Assembly: GCF_002288925.2 (NCBI RefSeq)
Contig: NW_022098021.1
Span: 7,468,383 to 7,532,382 of the forward strand
Source of the DNA: Delphinapterus leucas
Lineage: Eukaryota; Chordata; Mammalia; Artiodactyla; Monodontidae
Reading direction: 5' to 3'
Length of the DNA stretch: 64,000 nt
This document shows positions 33,073 to 44,599 of the stretch, in pieces. Made by a program: the position numbers and the translations under genes. Every line of letters starts with the position of its first letter. Positions within the stretch are counted from its first letter, which is position 1. The notes below the pieces were generated by a model that worked only from the letters and a program-made list of their open reading frames with translations, did not search any database and was not told the DNA's origin.

Positions 33073-33460
33073 GACATCAGGTAGTATCAGTCCTCTAACT
33101 TTGTTCTCCTTCAGTACTTTGTTGGCTGTCCTGGTTCTTTTGCCTTTCCGTAAAAACTTGAGAATCAGTTTTTTTGATACCCACAAAATAACTTGCTGGA
33201 AGTTTGACTGAGATAGCACTGAGTCTACAAATCAAGTTGGGAAGAACTGACTTAATAATATTGTCCTCTTATCCATGAACATGAACTCTCTCTCTGTTTA
33301 TTTAGATTTTCTTTGATTTCTTTCATCAAAATTTTCTAGCTCTCTTCATATGGCTCTTGTGCATATTATTTTGGATTTACTTGAGTATCACATTTTTGGA
33401 TGTGTAACATAAATGGTATTGTGTTTTTTTAATCTCAAATTCAAATTTTCATACTAGTGC

Positions 33461-34515
33461 AGATCTGCTCTTTTTTAGGAGGCACAGAATAGTGATATCC
33501 TATCATCCCTTCTTCATTTATTAGCTGACAAACTTCTATATTAAAAAAATTCCCCTCATCAACTCTTTGGTTATTCAGAAGAATGGATCCTTTAGGGAAA
33601 AAAGTATCTTTATGTGATACCTTCTTTAATTATCATTATAAAAATATTTTATATATTTTAGTATCCTATTGTATTTAGTTTCCTTATTGGTGCTCATACT
33701 GTCCCCTTAGCACTGGGGGACCTTTTCAGTTGACATCTGACATGCCCCTGATAGTTTCTTTCTTTCCTTATGTGACAAGGTGGTCCCGGCTCATCTTATA
33801 CGTACGTGTCCTTTCTCTGACCTATAACCAGCCATTTATCCAAGGAGCCCAGGTCCCTTTTAGTAGGAAACGGTGTTTAGAAGCCACTGAAATACACATG
33901 TCTGTCTTTTCAGTGGTCAGAGCTGGGCATTGTACATTTCATTTGTTTAAGATAAAGTATATCATGAATTTATACTGATATACTCAATTTAGAACAGTGA
34001 GGTTTTCACTTAGTCCCACCGGTTTTGTAATGTTTTCCTTTCTTCCATCTTGGAATTGCTTTATTCCACAGTACACATACAATAGTCTCAGAATATAATA
34101 CCACTGTTACCACCAACAATATATTTATGGAAAACAGTTTAGGTTGTTTTTTTCTCTTTTCTAGTCCTTGTGCTTAGGGTATATCCCATTAGAGATATAC
34201 AACAGAACATGGTGTTTTAAAGTTTTCTGGTGTTGTTCCTGTTTGTGTGGTTATGCCACCAAGAGGTTATAGAGTGAAGTTTGTTTCAATTTGGTTTTGC
34301 TTTTTAAAAACTTAGGCATTTAAAAATTGCTACGTGCGTTTGTCTTTTCATATTTCTTTTTATATTTTTGCCAGTTTATCTTTGGAATGAATTCTTAGAA
34401 CTGGAATTGCTGCTTCAAAGGGCAAATACATATGTAATTTTGCTAGGTACTGCCAAATTCCCCTCAGCAGGGGTTGTACCATTTTACATTTTACTGGCAA
34501 AAAGAACCTGATTCC
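33461..34515 (-). mobile_element. Old L1M fragment(s), antisense
   Basis: 'ccagccatttatccaaggag' with 'cccttttagtaggaaacggt', and farther on 'gaatgaattcttagaactgg' with 'aggtactgccaaattcccct', are reversed segments of old L1M elements. Boundaries between pieces are unclear. Confidence 0.5.
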
Positions 34516-34539
34516 CCATCTTAAAGGTTCATCCCTTAC

Positions 34540-34740
34540 ATTTGTAAAGTGTGTTAGGGCGTGCTAAGTGTTTTCTTACAACATATTTTATTTTATCCTG
34601 GCAACAGCCCTAGGAGTTAGGTATCATTCTCACGCTAACTTTGTAGATGGCGAAACTGAGGCCCAAGAGAGCTGAAGTGTCCTGAACACAATAGGAAATG
34701 AGCTGACCGTAGCCTGGGATCCACGCTCAGGATCCCTTGG
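34540..34740 (-). mobile_element. MIR SINE, antisense
   Basis: 'gcaacagccctaggagttag', 'atggcgaaactgaggcccaa', 'aggaaatgagctgaccgtag' form a clear reversed MIR. Confidence 0.8.
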
Positions 34741-37265
34741 CACACTTGGGCAAGACAGTGTCTGTCTCTTGTGTCCAAGTGGCTCTGCCCGCCAGCCTCC
34801 AAGTTTTCTTTGAGCTTATGGAAATTTGCCAGGTGTGTTCCACAGCAGATCAGAAGTATGGGCTCGTTAACGTGCCCTGGGGTGTCCTCCAGCCACAGAG
34901 AACGGGAGCCCCGCATCCTTCAGAGGCACGGCTCTGAGACCCATTATTCCTCAGGGCGCCTCCAGTGAGATGGAGCCCGTTGTCACAGCCGTAACCTGCT
35001 CAGTAGCTCACCTTTCACTGGTTTTTCCCTTCCTTCCTGACTCCCTCCCTCCTTCTTCCCGGGATCACCTTCCAAATAAACACACCAGACCCAAGTCCCC
35101 AGTGTGGGCTTTGTTTTGGGGAAACCTGAACTGGACAAACGGTAACAGCATCTGCCTGGCTCTGAGCTGAGCTGGGCTTCGGGCACCTTGAGGTCCCAGC
35201 TGGGTGGACTGTAGCTCCAGCTCCCTGGGGATAAAGCAGCCCGACTCCTACGGGGCCACCTCATAGCTGGTTCCTGGCCCTCTCCCCTATAACCATGGGC
35301 ACAACACGCTCTTGGAACAGATGCGCTGGTAAGTACGGTTCTATCAAGGCTCTCCCTGCAGTGTTTGCCCCTCACCCTCGATGGCCCCAGACCATTGGTT
35401 TGTGTGAGCTTTGCCTGAAGTTGGACCATCACTCGTGTAGAGAGGGGAGGGATACAGCTGTGGCCCTGCGCTGGCTTCAGCATTCTTTGGTTTAGAAGAC
35501 ATTTGCTTCCGACACTCTGGTCTTTCCTCGGTGTCTGGAAGGGGGCGATTGGACACAGGGTCTTCTAGATACAAAACCTGGGAAAGGGAAGAAGACGCCA
35601 ATGCCTGCTGGCAATGGCAATGCAGTTGCCTAGGTGGCCTTGATGGTCTAGATGTTTCTGCAAAGGTCGTGTGACCCATGAGGTGTGTACTTGGAGTTGT
35701 CCAGCAGAACGAAGGTTGCTTGCTTCAGGGAGGGGCCCATCCTCCAAGGTTCAGGCACACACTCATCTTCCGTGGCCTGGCCTGGTGGTTCCTGTTGGGA
35801 CTACATACCCCGGGCCCTTCACACTCCTGGGACAGCTCCTCATGTGGGCCTCACGGAGAGTTTTTTCATCCTCCCACCCCCATCCCATGTAAACCATTCC
35901 TGCAAACCGAAGTGCCCCTCTGGACGGCTCCAAACTCAGTCCCCTCCACCCTCTCGGTAAGAAAAGCAGAGAGGTAGATTAGATGAGGTTCAGGATTTGC
36001 AGTCAGGAAACAACTCTTGGTGTTTCCTTGTCTTGTTTTCAGCTGGATTCTCCCCTCCCCCTCAGAGTCTGGAGGGTGAGGGCATGGCCCCAGCAGGGTC
36101 CCTTGGCTATTTAATTCCTTCATTCATTTATTTAAGAAAAGGCACTAGGCAAGAGGCACATACCAGGGAAGGTGAGAGCTCACTCAGAGCTCTCGGTCTG
36201 GAGAGGGTACATGTGTGTAAGTCTGCCTCTGCTGTGGAGGAAACCTGGGGAATTGAGGAAACTGCAAAGATTTCCAAACGACTGTAAATTGTAGCGTGTC
36301 TGGTTATAGAATTGCCGGTAGGTTCCTTAGAAGTTCCACAGTAGTGTCCGGCCTACCAGGTTTTGGAAATCCCAGTCTGTGACATGATCGTAAATATCTC
36401 AGGTCCCGCCACCTTCCTGTGTCTGCTGTCACCGCCCCAAAGCTTCCGACATTAGGCAGAAATGACTGTTTCTCAGGGGTCTTCTCATGTCTCCCCCACC
36501 CAGCCCGGTGGCAGCCACTGTGGACCAAAATCTGCAGGTGACTGGTGTACCAGGAAATTCTGAAGGCTAGCCTACCAGCGAAAGGCAACCTAAAAATATG
36601 CAGATTAGACAGCAAATGGATTATAGAAAACTGTGTCTGGGAAGAGAGAGAAAGGAAGAACTGTTTTTCGAGTGTTTACAAGTCTGAATTTGCCTTTGTT
36701 TACTAGAACAAAAAGTTGGCTGGTGAGTTAAGGGACTGGGAATTACACTGAACCTTGATCAACATGTTCTTGCGGGGGGGCTGATAAACAAAAATAAAGA
36801 TCTTTGCCCCAGGATCAAATATATCCTTGACCTGCTTGATAGAGGTTAACGAAAGTAGTGAGATTAATGAGCAGTGATCCTGGGGCAAACTTCCTTGATT
36901 TTGTATGGGCGAACCCCCAAAATAAAACTTCGGGGCCCACAGTAGACACTGAACCTGCCCCCAACTCCGCTGCATCAACCTGGTCTCTCCAAACCATCCA
37001 GGGCACATGTAGGTACATTTGACTGAAACATTGTGATACATGACTTTTTAAACATCGGAAACCCTAAGGTTTCTCCTGTGTAGAGATAACAGTGATCCTT
37101 TAAGCTAGCTGTTAATGGGTTCCCTAGAACAATGAATCAGTGTGGATATGAAATTTAGGAAGTTGGTTGTGAAGTTATGTCACTCAGATCATTTCTGTAC
37201 TTCAGAATCATTTTCCAGAAACCCGAGGTCTGTTCTTTTCTCTCTCGTCTCATTCATGCCCAAGA
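34741..37265. other. Unique sequence, nothing recognised
   Basis: About 2.5 kb without a nameable repeat, CpG island or exon. Frames up to 166 codons lack domains. Confidence 0.45.
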
Positions 37266-37269
37266 CAGC

Positions 37270-38425
37270 CATGACCATCTAGACAATGATAAATTAATTC
37301 CCAGTTTGTATCTCTAGCCCGCATGTCTTATCTGCATGTCTCCCAATGGCTGCTCGGATGTTTCACTGCCACCCCATCCTGCAAATCTGTCCAGTTCTGG
37401 TGGGTGAGACCACATTCTTCAAGATACGTAAACCGAAAGTGTAGGAATCCTTACTGACACGCCCCTCCCCCTTGTTCCTGGAGATCTGTTTATTCCCAAT
37501 GCCTATGTATTTTATCTCCTGTATGACACTTGCATCCATCTCCTTGTTTCCATCTGTCCTCCACCCACTTTCCTAGTCTCAATACCAACCACTCAAGGCT
37601 AACTAGCTTCCTAACTAGTCTCCCTGACTTCCTCTGCTTTTGCATCTCTCCAATCCAACTTCTGCATTGCCACCTAAACATTATTTCTCTGTGTGCACCC
37701 CTTCTTAAAACCTTTGATAGGTTCCAGTTGCCTTTAGAATGAAGGCCAGTTCTTCCTTGTTTTTTAAAAAATATTTATTTATTTATTTGGCTGCGCCGGG
37801 TCTTAGTTGCTGCATGCGGGGTCTTTAGTTGCGGCATGCGACCTCTTAGTTGCTGTATCTGGGATTCTAGTTCCCTGACCAGGGATCGAATCCGGGCCCG
37901 CTGTATTGGGAGCAAGGAGTCTCAGCCACTGGACCACCAGGGAAGTCCCGAAGACCAGGTTCTTGGACTCCTGGCTCCATTGGGTCAGGTCCCGTCTGCA
38001 CCTCCCCTGGCTCTTGCTGCTCAGGCCACACCTGTGTCCTTCACTGTGCATCACAGGCCGCGTCCCTACCCCACCTTCTCCTCAACACGCTGCCCCTGTG
38101 GCCTTCCGGACCCCGAGCATCCCTCACGTCTCAGCTCAGACGTCCCTTTCTCGGCCACACCTTCCCTGACCTTCAGCTTAGACCAGGTGTGTGGTCATCT
38201 GCTCTCAGAGAGCTGCTCCATCTGTGCTAACATGCAGCCCAGCTTGGGATTATACACTGTGCGTGCCATCACCCCATGTCCTGTGTCTGCCTCGCCAGCC
38301 CAGGGCTTCATCAGACCGAGAACCGTGTCTGTTTTTACCATTGGACCCTCAGCTACTTGCACGGTGCCTGGCACAATGTCCCTGCCCAGTCCACGCTCAT
38401 GGGGGGTGAATAAAGCAACTGAATC
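37270..38425 (+). mobile_element. L2 LINE, long 3' portion, split by a SINE
   Basis: The longest L2 in the window. Left part: 'ccaatccaacttctgcattg', 'cttaaaacctttgataggtt'. Right part from 37965: 'cctcccctggctcttgctgc', 'gtccctttctcggccacacc', 'tgcacggtgcctggcacaat'. A 211-codon frame overlapping the SINE and the right part is a fossil of L2 ORF2 joined to SINE sequence. Confidence 0.75.
37741..37964 (-). mobile_element. CHR-type SINE, intermediate class, nested in L2
   Basis: The minus-strand body (37755-37949) has an ATTT-rich tail, 'ggctgcgccgggtcttagtt', and a head ending 'ccaccagggaagtcc'. The flanks 'gaaggccagttctt' (37741-37754) and 'gaagaccaggttctt' (37950-37964) are an imperfect duplication, consistent with an older insertion. 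Confidence 0.85.
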
Positions 38426-38429
38426 GCCT

Positions 38430-39290
38430 CCAGGAAGGGCCTTTGAGGTCTGTGCCAACTCACCAGAATAATCTAAAATAAGCAGCTCTGGAAAAAAGTA
38501 CTGTATACATTTGATGCCGCAAAGTAGAATTCTAACAGAAAAGCGTGCTCTGAACCTTCTAAGGCACTTATACTAGGGAGATGGGGTCTAGAATGAATAG
38601 CTTGTCAGCTTAATGATGAGTCTGATGTTTTCTTTCCTGTAGGATTATGACTAATGTAACACGACTGTAGGTATAATTAGCCCTGGTGTTTGCACCTTAC
38701 CTTTTGCACCTATCAGTTTTCATGGAAGTAAATCTTGACTCCTAAGCTGTCATTGAAGTGGATGCTGAAATTGCAATGACATCATGGCGATGGTGATGTG
38801 GAATATTTACGACTGAGCTCTTCGGTGTGCGCACTTGTGATGTCTCTTCTGTTCAGCGTTACTATATCCCCACGATAATTATTAGGCTGATTATTTGTTA
38901 AAACAACACAGACCCACATTCCAGAAGAGAATTCGGTGCCATCGCGTGATAACCTGCTCTAAGCAGGGAATGATGAAAACATTGAGATTTGCTCCCAGCG
39001 ATGCAGAACTAATCCTGAATGAATAATAAACTAGGTCCCATAGTTAGGTCTGCGGAGAATAAGTACATCCTCTGAGCGATTAAGACCTCGGAAACCAGTA
39101 CAGCTTCCAGATGGGAGAAGCTAGTTAATTTCCACATACTGTGATGACCTCAGGGGAACCTCAGTCAGATTTTAGAAATGTCCCAAATAAATTTAAGGCT
39201 GGTATCCTGGATTAAGCAAGGGTCAAGAACACAGCGGGATGAGAAGGAACATGTGTGTTATGTGTGTATGTGTGTTGGCCAGGAAATAAT
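38430..39290. other. Repeat-free sequence rich in TAAT/ATTA and CRE-like motifs
   Basis: No repeat was recognised. It contains 'tataattagccc', 'gcaatgacatcatgg', 'aattattaggctgattattt' and other homeobox-, AP-1- or CRE-like strings. It might be a conserved non-coding element, but conservation cannot be assessed here. Confidence 0.35.
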
Positions 39291-39291
39291 T

Positions 39292-39294
39292 TGC

Positions 39295-39343
<49 letters not shown>

Positions 39344-39546
39344 GCGGTACTTGGGCCTCTCACTGCTGCGGCCTTTCCCGTTGCGGAGCACAGGCTCTGG
39401 ATGCGCAGACTCAGCGGCCATGGCCCACGGGCCCAGCCACTCCGCGGCGTGTGGGATCCTCCGGGACCGGGGCACGAACCCGTGTCCCCTGCATCGGCAG
39501 GCGGACTCTCAACCACTGCGCCACCAGGGAAGCCCTGCAGGTATAT
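39292..39546 (-). mobile_element. CHR-type SINE, short cetacean class, with AT microsatellite tail
   Basis: Minus-strand SINE whose A-tail (T-run at 39330-39343) continues into about 14 AT units (39300-39329). The duplication 'tgcaggtatat' lies at 39292-39302 and 39536-39546. The head ends 'ccaccagggaagccc'. Open frames of 82-128 codons across it are SINE-derived. Confidence 0.92.
39303..39329. repeat. AT dinucleotide microsatellite
   Basis: An uninterrupted AT run lies inside the insertion, between the left duplication and the SINE tail, so it arose from the tail. Confidence 0.9.
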
Positions 39547-40249
39547 TTTAAGCCTTCAGTTTGAGCACATAACTCCCATTGACAGTAATAGGAATTGAAC
39601 ATCCAGACAAAGAGAACAAAATGCAAACCAATCCCCAGGGCACAGTGTAAATTAGCCACGTAAAAGAAAATGGAACCAGCGACTCACTATGTGAGTCCAA
39701 GAGGAGGAAGACATCTTGAAACATTAATAAGCATCGCCTGTTAAAAACTGGTCCAAAACCGTCCTCTCAATCCTCTTAATGCTGATGGATGTGGCATTAC
39801 TCTCCGAGCAGTGTGTGTGACCAAGGAAATATACTGTTCCTGATTTTTATGCTTGGACCATCTTATACACAAATGGACATTTTTCAGGAATAGGATGCAC
39901 GAACTGACATAGCTAAATAAGGAAAGTCAGTGCATTAATCTTGTTTAACTCCAATTCACTGAAAGCTTCAGCTTCCTACTAGTCTAAATGAAAAGAAAAT
40001 CTCTTATGTTCATTCATCAGGCTGTGCGTATGCCATAAAGGCAAAATTTAATTCATTTTGGCCAAATTTTGACCCATTTAGGAGGTCTGGGAAGTAGAAG
40101 GTATTAGGTTGATTCCTTTCCCCTGTGAATTCTCCAAGTCTCCTGTTAGAGGGATTTGTAGCCAGAAATCATACCTACTTCCTCAATTATTATATGCCTA
40201 CCCTTTCATCCTAATTGCAGAAAGGGGATGTCTTTGAAATAAATCTAAG
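39547..40249. other. Unique AT-rich sequence
   Basis: No repeat or exon was recognised. Confidence 0.45.
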
Positions 40250-40420
40250 AGAGTAGTTCCCAAACCAATCTGATTGACAGAGTCCCCTGGGGAGCTTTAA
40301 AAACATACAGATTCCCGGATCCCATCACAGATCTACTGAATCAGAGACTCTGGTGGTGGGGACAGGAACAGAGGTCCCCAGGAGATTCTGATGCAGTCAG
40401 CCTGGGCCAACAATTAGAAG
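40250..40420. mobile_element. hAT-Charlie MITE (MER20-like)
   Basis: 'agtagttcccaaaccaatct', 'cccctggggagctttaaaaa', 'ctactgaatcagagactctg' and 'caggagattctgatgcagtc' follow the order of MER20-type elements. The subfamily name is from memory. Confidence 0.6.
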
Positions 40421-40529
40421 AAGCCCCAGCCTTTATTCCAAGAGAAGAAGGAAGAAAATAATCGCGGGGTGGAGTTTTAGAGGAAGGAAAGTAGCCTTTG
40501 TGGCAGCAGCTGAGTTGTAGCTCTGAGTC

Positions 40530-40990
40530 CAGCTCAGACCCTTCTAAGTCCTTAGAACATTTCCAGGCTCTTTACTTGGGGGTGATTCTGGTCCAGTGTG
40601 TACCTGGGCATCCAAGGCCTCAATTTTCCTTGGGTGGCTCTGGGTAGCTGCCTCCTGGAAGGAACATTTTACTCTGTCCGCTCTGCACTGCTTTCCCAAA
40701 TCCAGAGCATCTTCAAGGCCCAGCCGGAGATCCACCTCTTCCATGAAAACGGCATTGCACACATTAGCTTCTTCTCCCCCTGGGCTAGTCAGAGGCATAT
40801 AATTTAACACTTAATTGTTTTCTAATTGCTTCCGATCTGTTCTGTTCCCTCACCCTATTATAAGCAGCTCAAGGGCGGAGTCCGTGGTGGTTTTAACAAG
40901 GCTGCTAGCCTGCCTGGCTCACCATCATGGCCCCAGAGCTCCAGACTGACTTGGAGCTGGTGCTCCGTGAATATCTGTTGAATTAATGAA
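40530..40990 (+). mobile_element. L2 LINE 3' end
   Basis: 'agcagctcaagggcggagtc' and the terminal 'ctccgtgaatatctgttgaa' followed by 'ttaatgaat' are the L2 3' end in sense. Confidence 0.65.
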
Positions 40991-41079
40991 TTTGGTGATG
41001 GAATGCCCATTGGAACATTTAGTCAGAAAACCACAGCCTGGAAACAAATTACCCACAGCATGCTCCATTCTGTTCTAGT

Positions 41080-41175
41080 CAGTCAGCATCTAGTAGATAT
41101 GAGCCAACCAACAACCTCCTGTGGGCCAGGCACTGTCCTAGGTGCTGGGGGTACAGCAGTGAATGTCCCTCATTG
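41080..41175 (-). mobile_element. L2 3' end, antisense
   Basis: 'gggccaggcactgtcctagg' and 'tgctgggggtacagcagtga' are a characteristic reversed L2 3' end. Confidence 0.75.
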
Positions 41176-42764
41176 TCTACTAAGTGCTAACTTTTAAAGG
41201 AGGGTAAATTTGAAGCTTCTGAAATTGCTCCTACAGGTCCTGTAAAATATGAAAAACAGGACAGAGATCAGTTCAATAAGAACCATTATCTCCGAGAAAC
41301 ACAGGATGACAATCCAGTGCCGGTAATTGGGTTTTGCAGTATTATTGTGCGAAGTAGCCCAGTGACAGCTGGATTTCTTCCCTTTCAAAGCCCTCCCCAT
41401 CACCTTTCCGGAGTGATAAAGGCCTGTACAAAAAAGGCACCGTTACTCATTTTTGGTTTTTGGTATTTTTTATGTTAAGAGTTTCGCTCTTTGGCAGTAT
41501 GCGCAGAACAGGGCCGAGTCTCGCCCATTGGCCATTGGTGTCCTCTGATGTCGTCTCTCTGTGTGTGAAGAATTCTAGAGCCGAGATGTCAAGACTTCAC
41601 TGTGGGCAAGTTGATCTGAAAGCACCCGAGACTTGGTGATTTGGGTCTAAAGGGATAACGGTGTTAGTTTTGCGGAAACAAATTCTCTTTTTCTGTTCGA
41701 GGTGATTTTGGTTTTGAAAACGTGGTGAATCTGTGTCTCCTGCTCTGCGTTTCCGCTGTACACGTTGTCCTTCTGTGCACACATGGCCGTCAGCAGCCCC
41801 AGAATCTCAGCCTGACCTGCTGCCCCTCCCCAGCACGTGGCTCTGGCTGCTCTGGCTCGTGGTAATTACTGAGCGAACTGATCGGGGGAGAAGCAGCCCA
41901 CAGAGATTTCTACTGCCAGGCAATTAGGGCCAGAGAAGTTCCATAGACCATTAGTGTCACTTTGGGGAACAGGATTTTACAGACATCGTGGCAGGCACTT
42001 GATCCGAAGTCCTATGTCTTTTCAAGTAGGAATGAATGTCAGAAAAAGAGAGGAAGGGATGGAGACGTGAATGAGAAAACAGAGGGAGAGAAATTCATCC
42101 AAATAGGGATGAGGGGGAAAGGTAGAGAGAAAGAGAGAGAGGCTTAGGCTGGGGCAGTTTTCTGTTTATCAAAGAAGACAGCCAGGGTATTCACTTAAAG
42201 GATCAAGGAGTTGTTTTGACCCTGTAGCTGTCTCTGAGCAAGTTGCTATCCAAATGACACCAGCGATGTGTCTCTCCCATTGGCTTCCCTAGGTTGGGGG
42301 CCATTTGCTCCCAGGCTGCCCCTGAGTCCCTGGCAGGGGAGGGACTTCCTATAATGGGGCACCTGGTGCTTTATCTCATTCCCTTCGCCAGGAGTCCAAG
42401 TCATTCTTCCCAGCAAAGGTAGCTTGGTGAAGGTTTGGTAGTTACTTTGAGGCATTAGTAAAATGGATTTGGTTTCAATAAGTGGTCTATCTCATGAGGT
42501 AGGAGTGAGATCAGGCTCAGAGAGGCAGGGAAATGACTTGTTTTCTCCTATCATGCTCAAAATACATTTGAATATATCGGTTTTCTGGTTTCCTTGAATA
42601 GAGGTGCCACCACATCGTACCAAGGCAGGAGTCAGACCTGTCCCTGGGTAGTGTCCAGCATGGATTTCTGATTTGATGTTATTCTGATTTCTGTACACCT
42701 GGATTTCCTGATTTGATGTCATTGAACATCTTCAGTAAGAGCAATTATTATATGACAAAATAAA
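41176..42764. other. Unique sequence, nothing recognised
   Basis: A purine-rich stretch spans 42040-42145 (GA-rich). No repeat family or exon was identified. Confidence 0.45.
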
Positions 42765-43124
42765 CAAGACCTCATTTATTTATTTATTTTGGGCTGTGTC
42801 GGGTCTTCGTTGCTGCGCGTAGGCTTTCTCTAGTTGCGGCGAGCAGGGGCTACTCTTTGTTGCAGCGTGCGGGCTTCTCATCGCGGTGGCTTCTCTTGTT
42901 GCGGAGCACGGGCTCTAGACATGGGGGCTTCAGTAGTTGTGGCATGCGGGCTCAGTAGTTGTGGCTCGCGGGCTGTAGAGCACAGGCTCAGTAGTTGTGG
43001 CACACGGGCTTAGTTGCTCCGTGGCATGTGGGGTCTTCCCGGACCAGGGCTCGAACCCGTGTCCCCTGCATTGGCAGGTGGATTCTTAACCACTGCGCCA
43101 CCAGGGAAGCCCAAGACTTCATTT
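42765..43124 (-). mobile_element. CHR-type SINE, full length
   Basis: The minus-strand body 42778-43111 has an ATTT tail, 'gggtcttcgttgctgcgcgt' and a head ending 'ccaccagggaagcc'. The duplication 'caagac(c/t)tcattt' lies at 42765-42777 and 43112-43124 with one difference. Confidence 0.92.
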
Positions 43125-43260
43125 TTAAACCTTTGTAAAACCTGATGATAAAACAAATCAGAAAAGTAAAATGATGGCAGTCTGTGCAGAAAATTTTTAT
43201 TTTAAAAACTGGGTCACTCTAGGAGACCCCAGAAATCTTGGGCTACATACCCCCAACTTG

Positions 43261-43372
43261 GCTATCTATCTATCTATCTATCTATCTCTATCTAATCTAT
43301 CAATCACCTATCTATCATGTACCTATATCTATATCTTATCTATCTATCTATCTAGTATTTATCTGTCTATTA
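43261..43372. repeat. Compound TATC microsatellite
   Basis: Runs of TATC, broken by 'ctaatctatcaatcacc' and 'atgtacctatatctatat', then further TATC units. Likely polymorphic in its longest run (43262-43290). Confidence 0.9.
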
Positions 43373-43649
43373 TTTCTCTAGCACTTGTTTCCTCACAGCA
43401 AGCTGTGTCCCTGAGTTCTGGGTGATTCTTCATACTGTCCTCATATCACATCTCAGAGTCTAGCATTCACCTGGATTCTTAAGGTAATGCCTCCATACTA
43501 TGGGCTTGTTCCTTGTCTTTAGGCTTCCCGAACACTCTGAAAGCTGAGGGCCCAGCCAATCAGCACCTCAGTGGGGACTGTGCTAGAATTGCATCTGCTG
43601 GATGTGGTCACTCTAATTTGTCTCAGGAACAACCTGTTAGTTCCCCAGC

Positions 43650-44000
43650 TTGAAAACAGTTCTGCTTGTGAAGTTCTCGCCGACGGGCTGTTCTCTAGCC
43701 TGGTGCCAACAGCAGCCAGCAAACGACATCCAGGGGCCAGGCCCTGCATATGCTGACATGCACACTCTGTGTCCACCTCGGCAGCTCTGCCTGTGTCCAG
43801 AGCTCAGCTCTCCCATCACCTTTCCTATGAAGCCTCCTCCAGCCACTTCCTGATGCTTCCCTGCCTCTCCCCGTGGTGCTCTGTATTTGTGTCTCCAGTT
43901 GTACTTGTGTGGCAACTCTGCATCCACATGCCAGGAGCCCCACCAGACAGACCATGGCCCCCCGGGATGGAAGCTGTGTTAATTCATCCTTGTTTTTTGA
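43650..44000 (+). mobile_element. Probable L2 LINE 3' portion
   Basis: 'cctatgaagcctcctccagc' and 'accatggccccccgggatgg' with 'gaagctgtgttaattcatcc' resemble the L2 ORF2 end and 3' UTR. Divergence is high. Confidence 0.4.
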
Positions 44001-44001
44001 A

Positions 44002-44136
44002 GACAAGTACCACGCTCAGGTCTGGGCTGCAGGTGCTATGTGGCATGTGGGATCTTAGTTCCCCGACCAGGGATCAAACCTGCACCCCCTGCATTGGAAG
44101 CACAGAGTCTTAACCACTGTACCACCAGGGAAGTCC
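44002..44136 (-). mobile_element. CHR-type SINE, short older class
   Basis: The head at 44055-44136 ends 'ccaccagggaagtcc' and has the B-box 'ggtttgatccc' on the minus strand. The body then passes into 35-40 bp of sequence unlike the other short SINEs, before a T-run at 43991-43996. No clean duplication was found, so the left boundary is uncertain. Confidence 0.75.
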
Positions 44137-44487
44137 TGGGTTTTGTTTGTTTTTAACTGCTCAGTCTAAATATTTATCACCGATTGGCTGGGCCTCTGCT
44201 CTGTGTTGCCCTCTTTCTGGGACCCAAGTGATGGAGAAGCTTCCATCTGGGTTGTTATTGGTCGATGGGACACAGGTGAAAATACTGCAGTGAATCACTC
44301 ACTGGCTCTTGAGATTTTCTTGCAGAAGTGACACCATCACTGTTCACATTTCATTGTTCAAATCAAGTCACACAGTCGCACATAATTTCAAGGGGGCTAG
44401 AAAATGCAACTCAGCTGTGTGACTAGCGGGAGAACCGAAAATGTTTGGCAAAAGGTATTGATGACGACCACAGCCCAAAAGAAGATA

Positions 44488-44580
44488 TGCGTATGTATGT
44501 GTGCATGGGTATGTGCGTGTATGTGCATATATACGTGTGTGTATGTGCGTGTGTGCATGGATGTGTACAGAGAGAGGGAG
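44488..44580. repeat. Degenerate GT/GTAT microsatellite with GA end
   Basis: Alternating purine-pyrimidine sequence rich in TGTG, TATG and GCGT, then GA units to 44580. It could adopt Z-DNA. Confidence 0.85.
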
Positions 44581-44599
44581 AGAATGAGATTTATGGCCA

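Larger units (their letters stand above)
30565..33460 (-). mobile_element. L1 (L1MA/L1MB-like), 5'-truncated, with nested array and SINE
   Basis: The plus strand is the reverse of L1 ORF2 end plus 3' UTR: 'gcagttttagatttacaaag', 'tgacatgtatccaccacaca', 'agtggctgcaccatttttac', 'ggtctatttctgggctctct', 'ccacaaaataacttgctgga'. The minus strand still spells MVQPLWKTVGQFLKS, the ORF2p C-terminal motif, but frameshifts and stops make it a pseudogene. A 42-bp array (31351-32000) and a SINE (32726-33059) interrupt it. Its own 5' end is missing. Confidence 0.85.
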
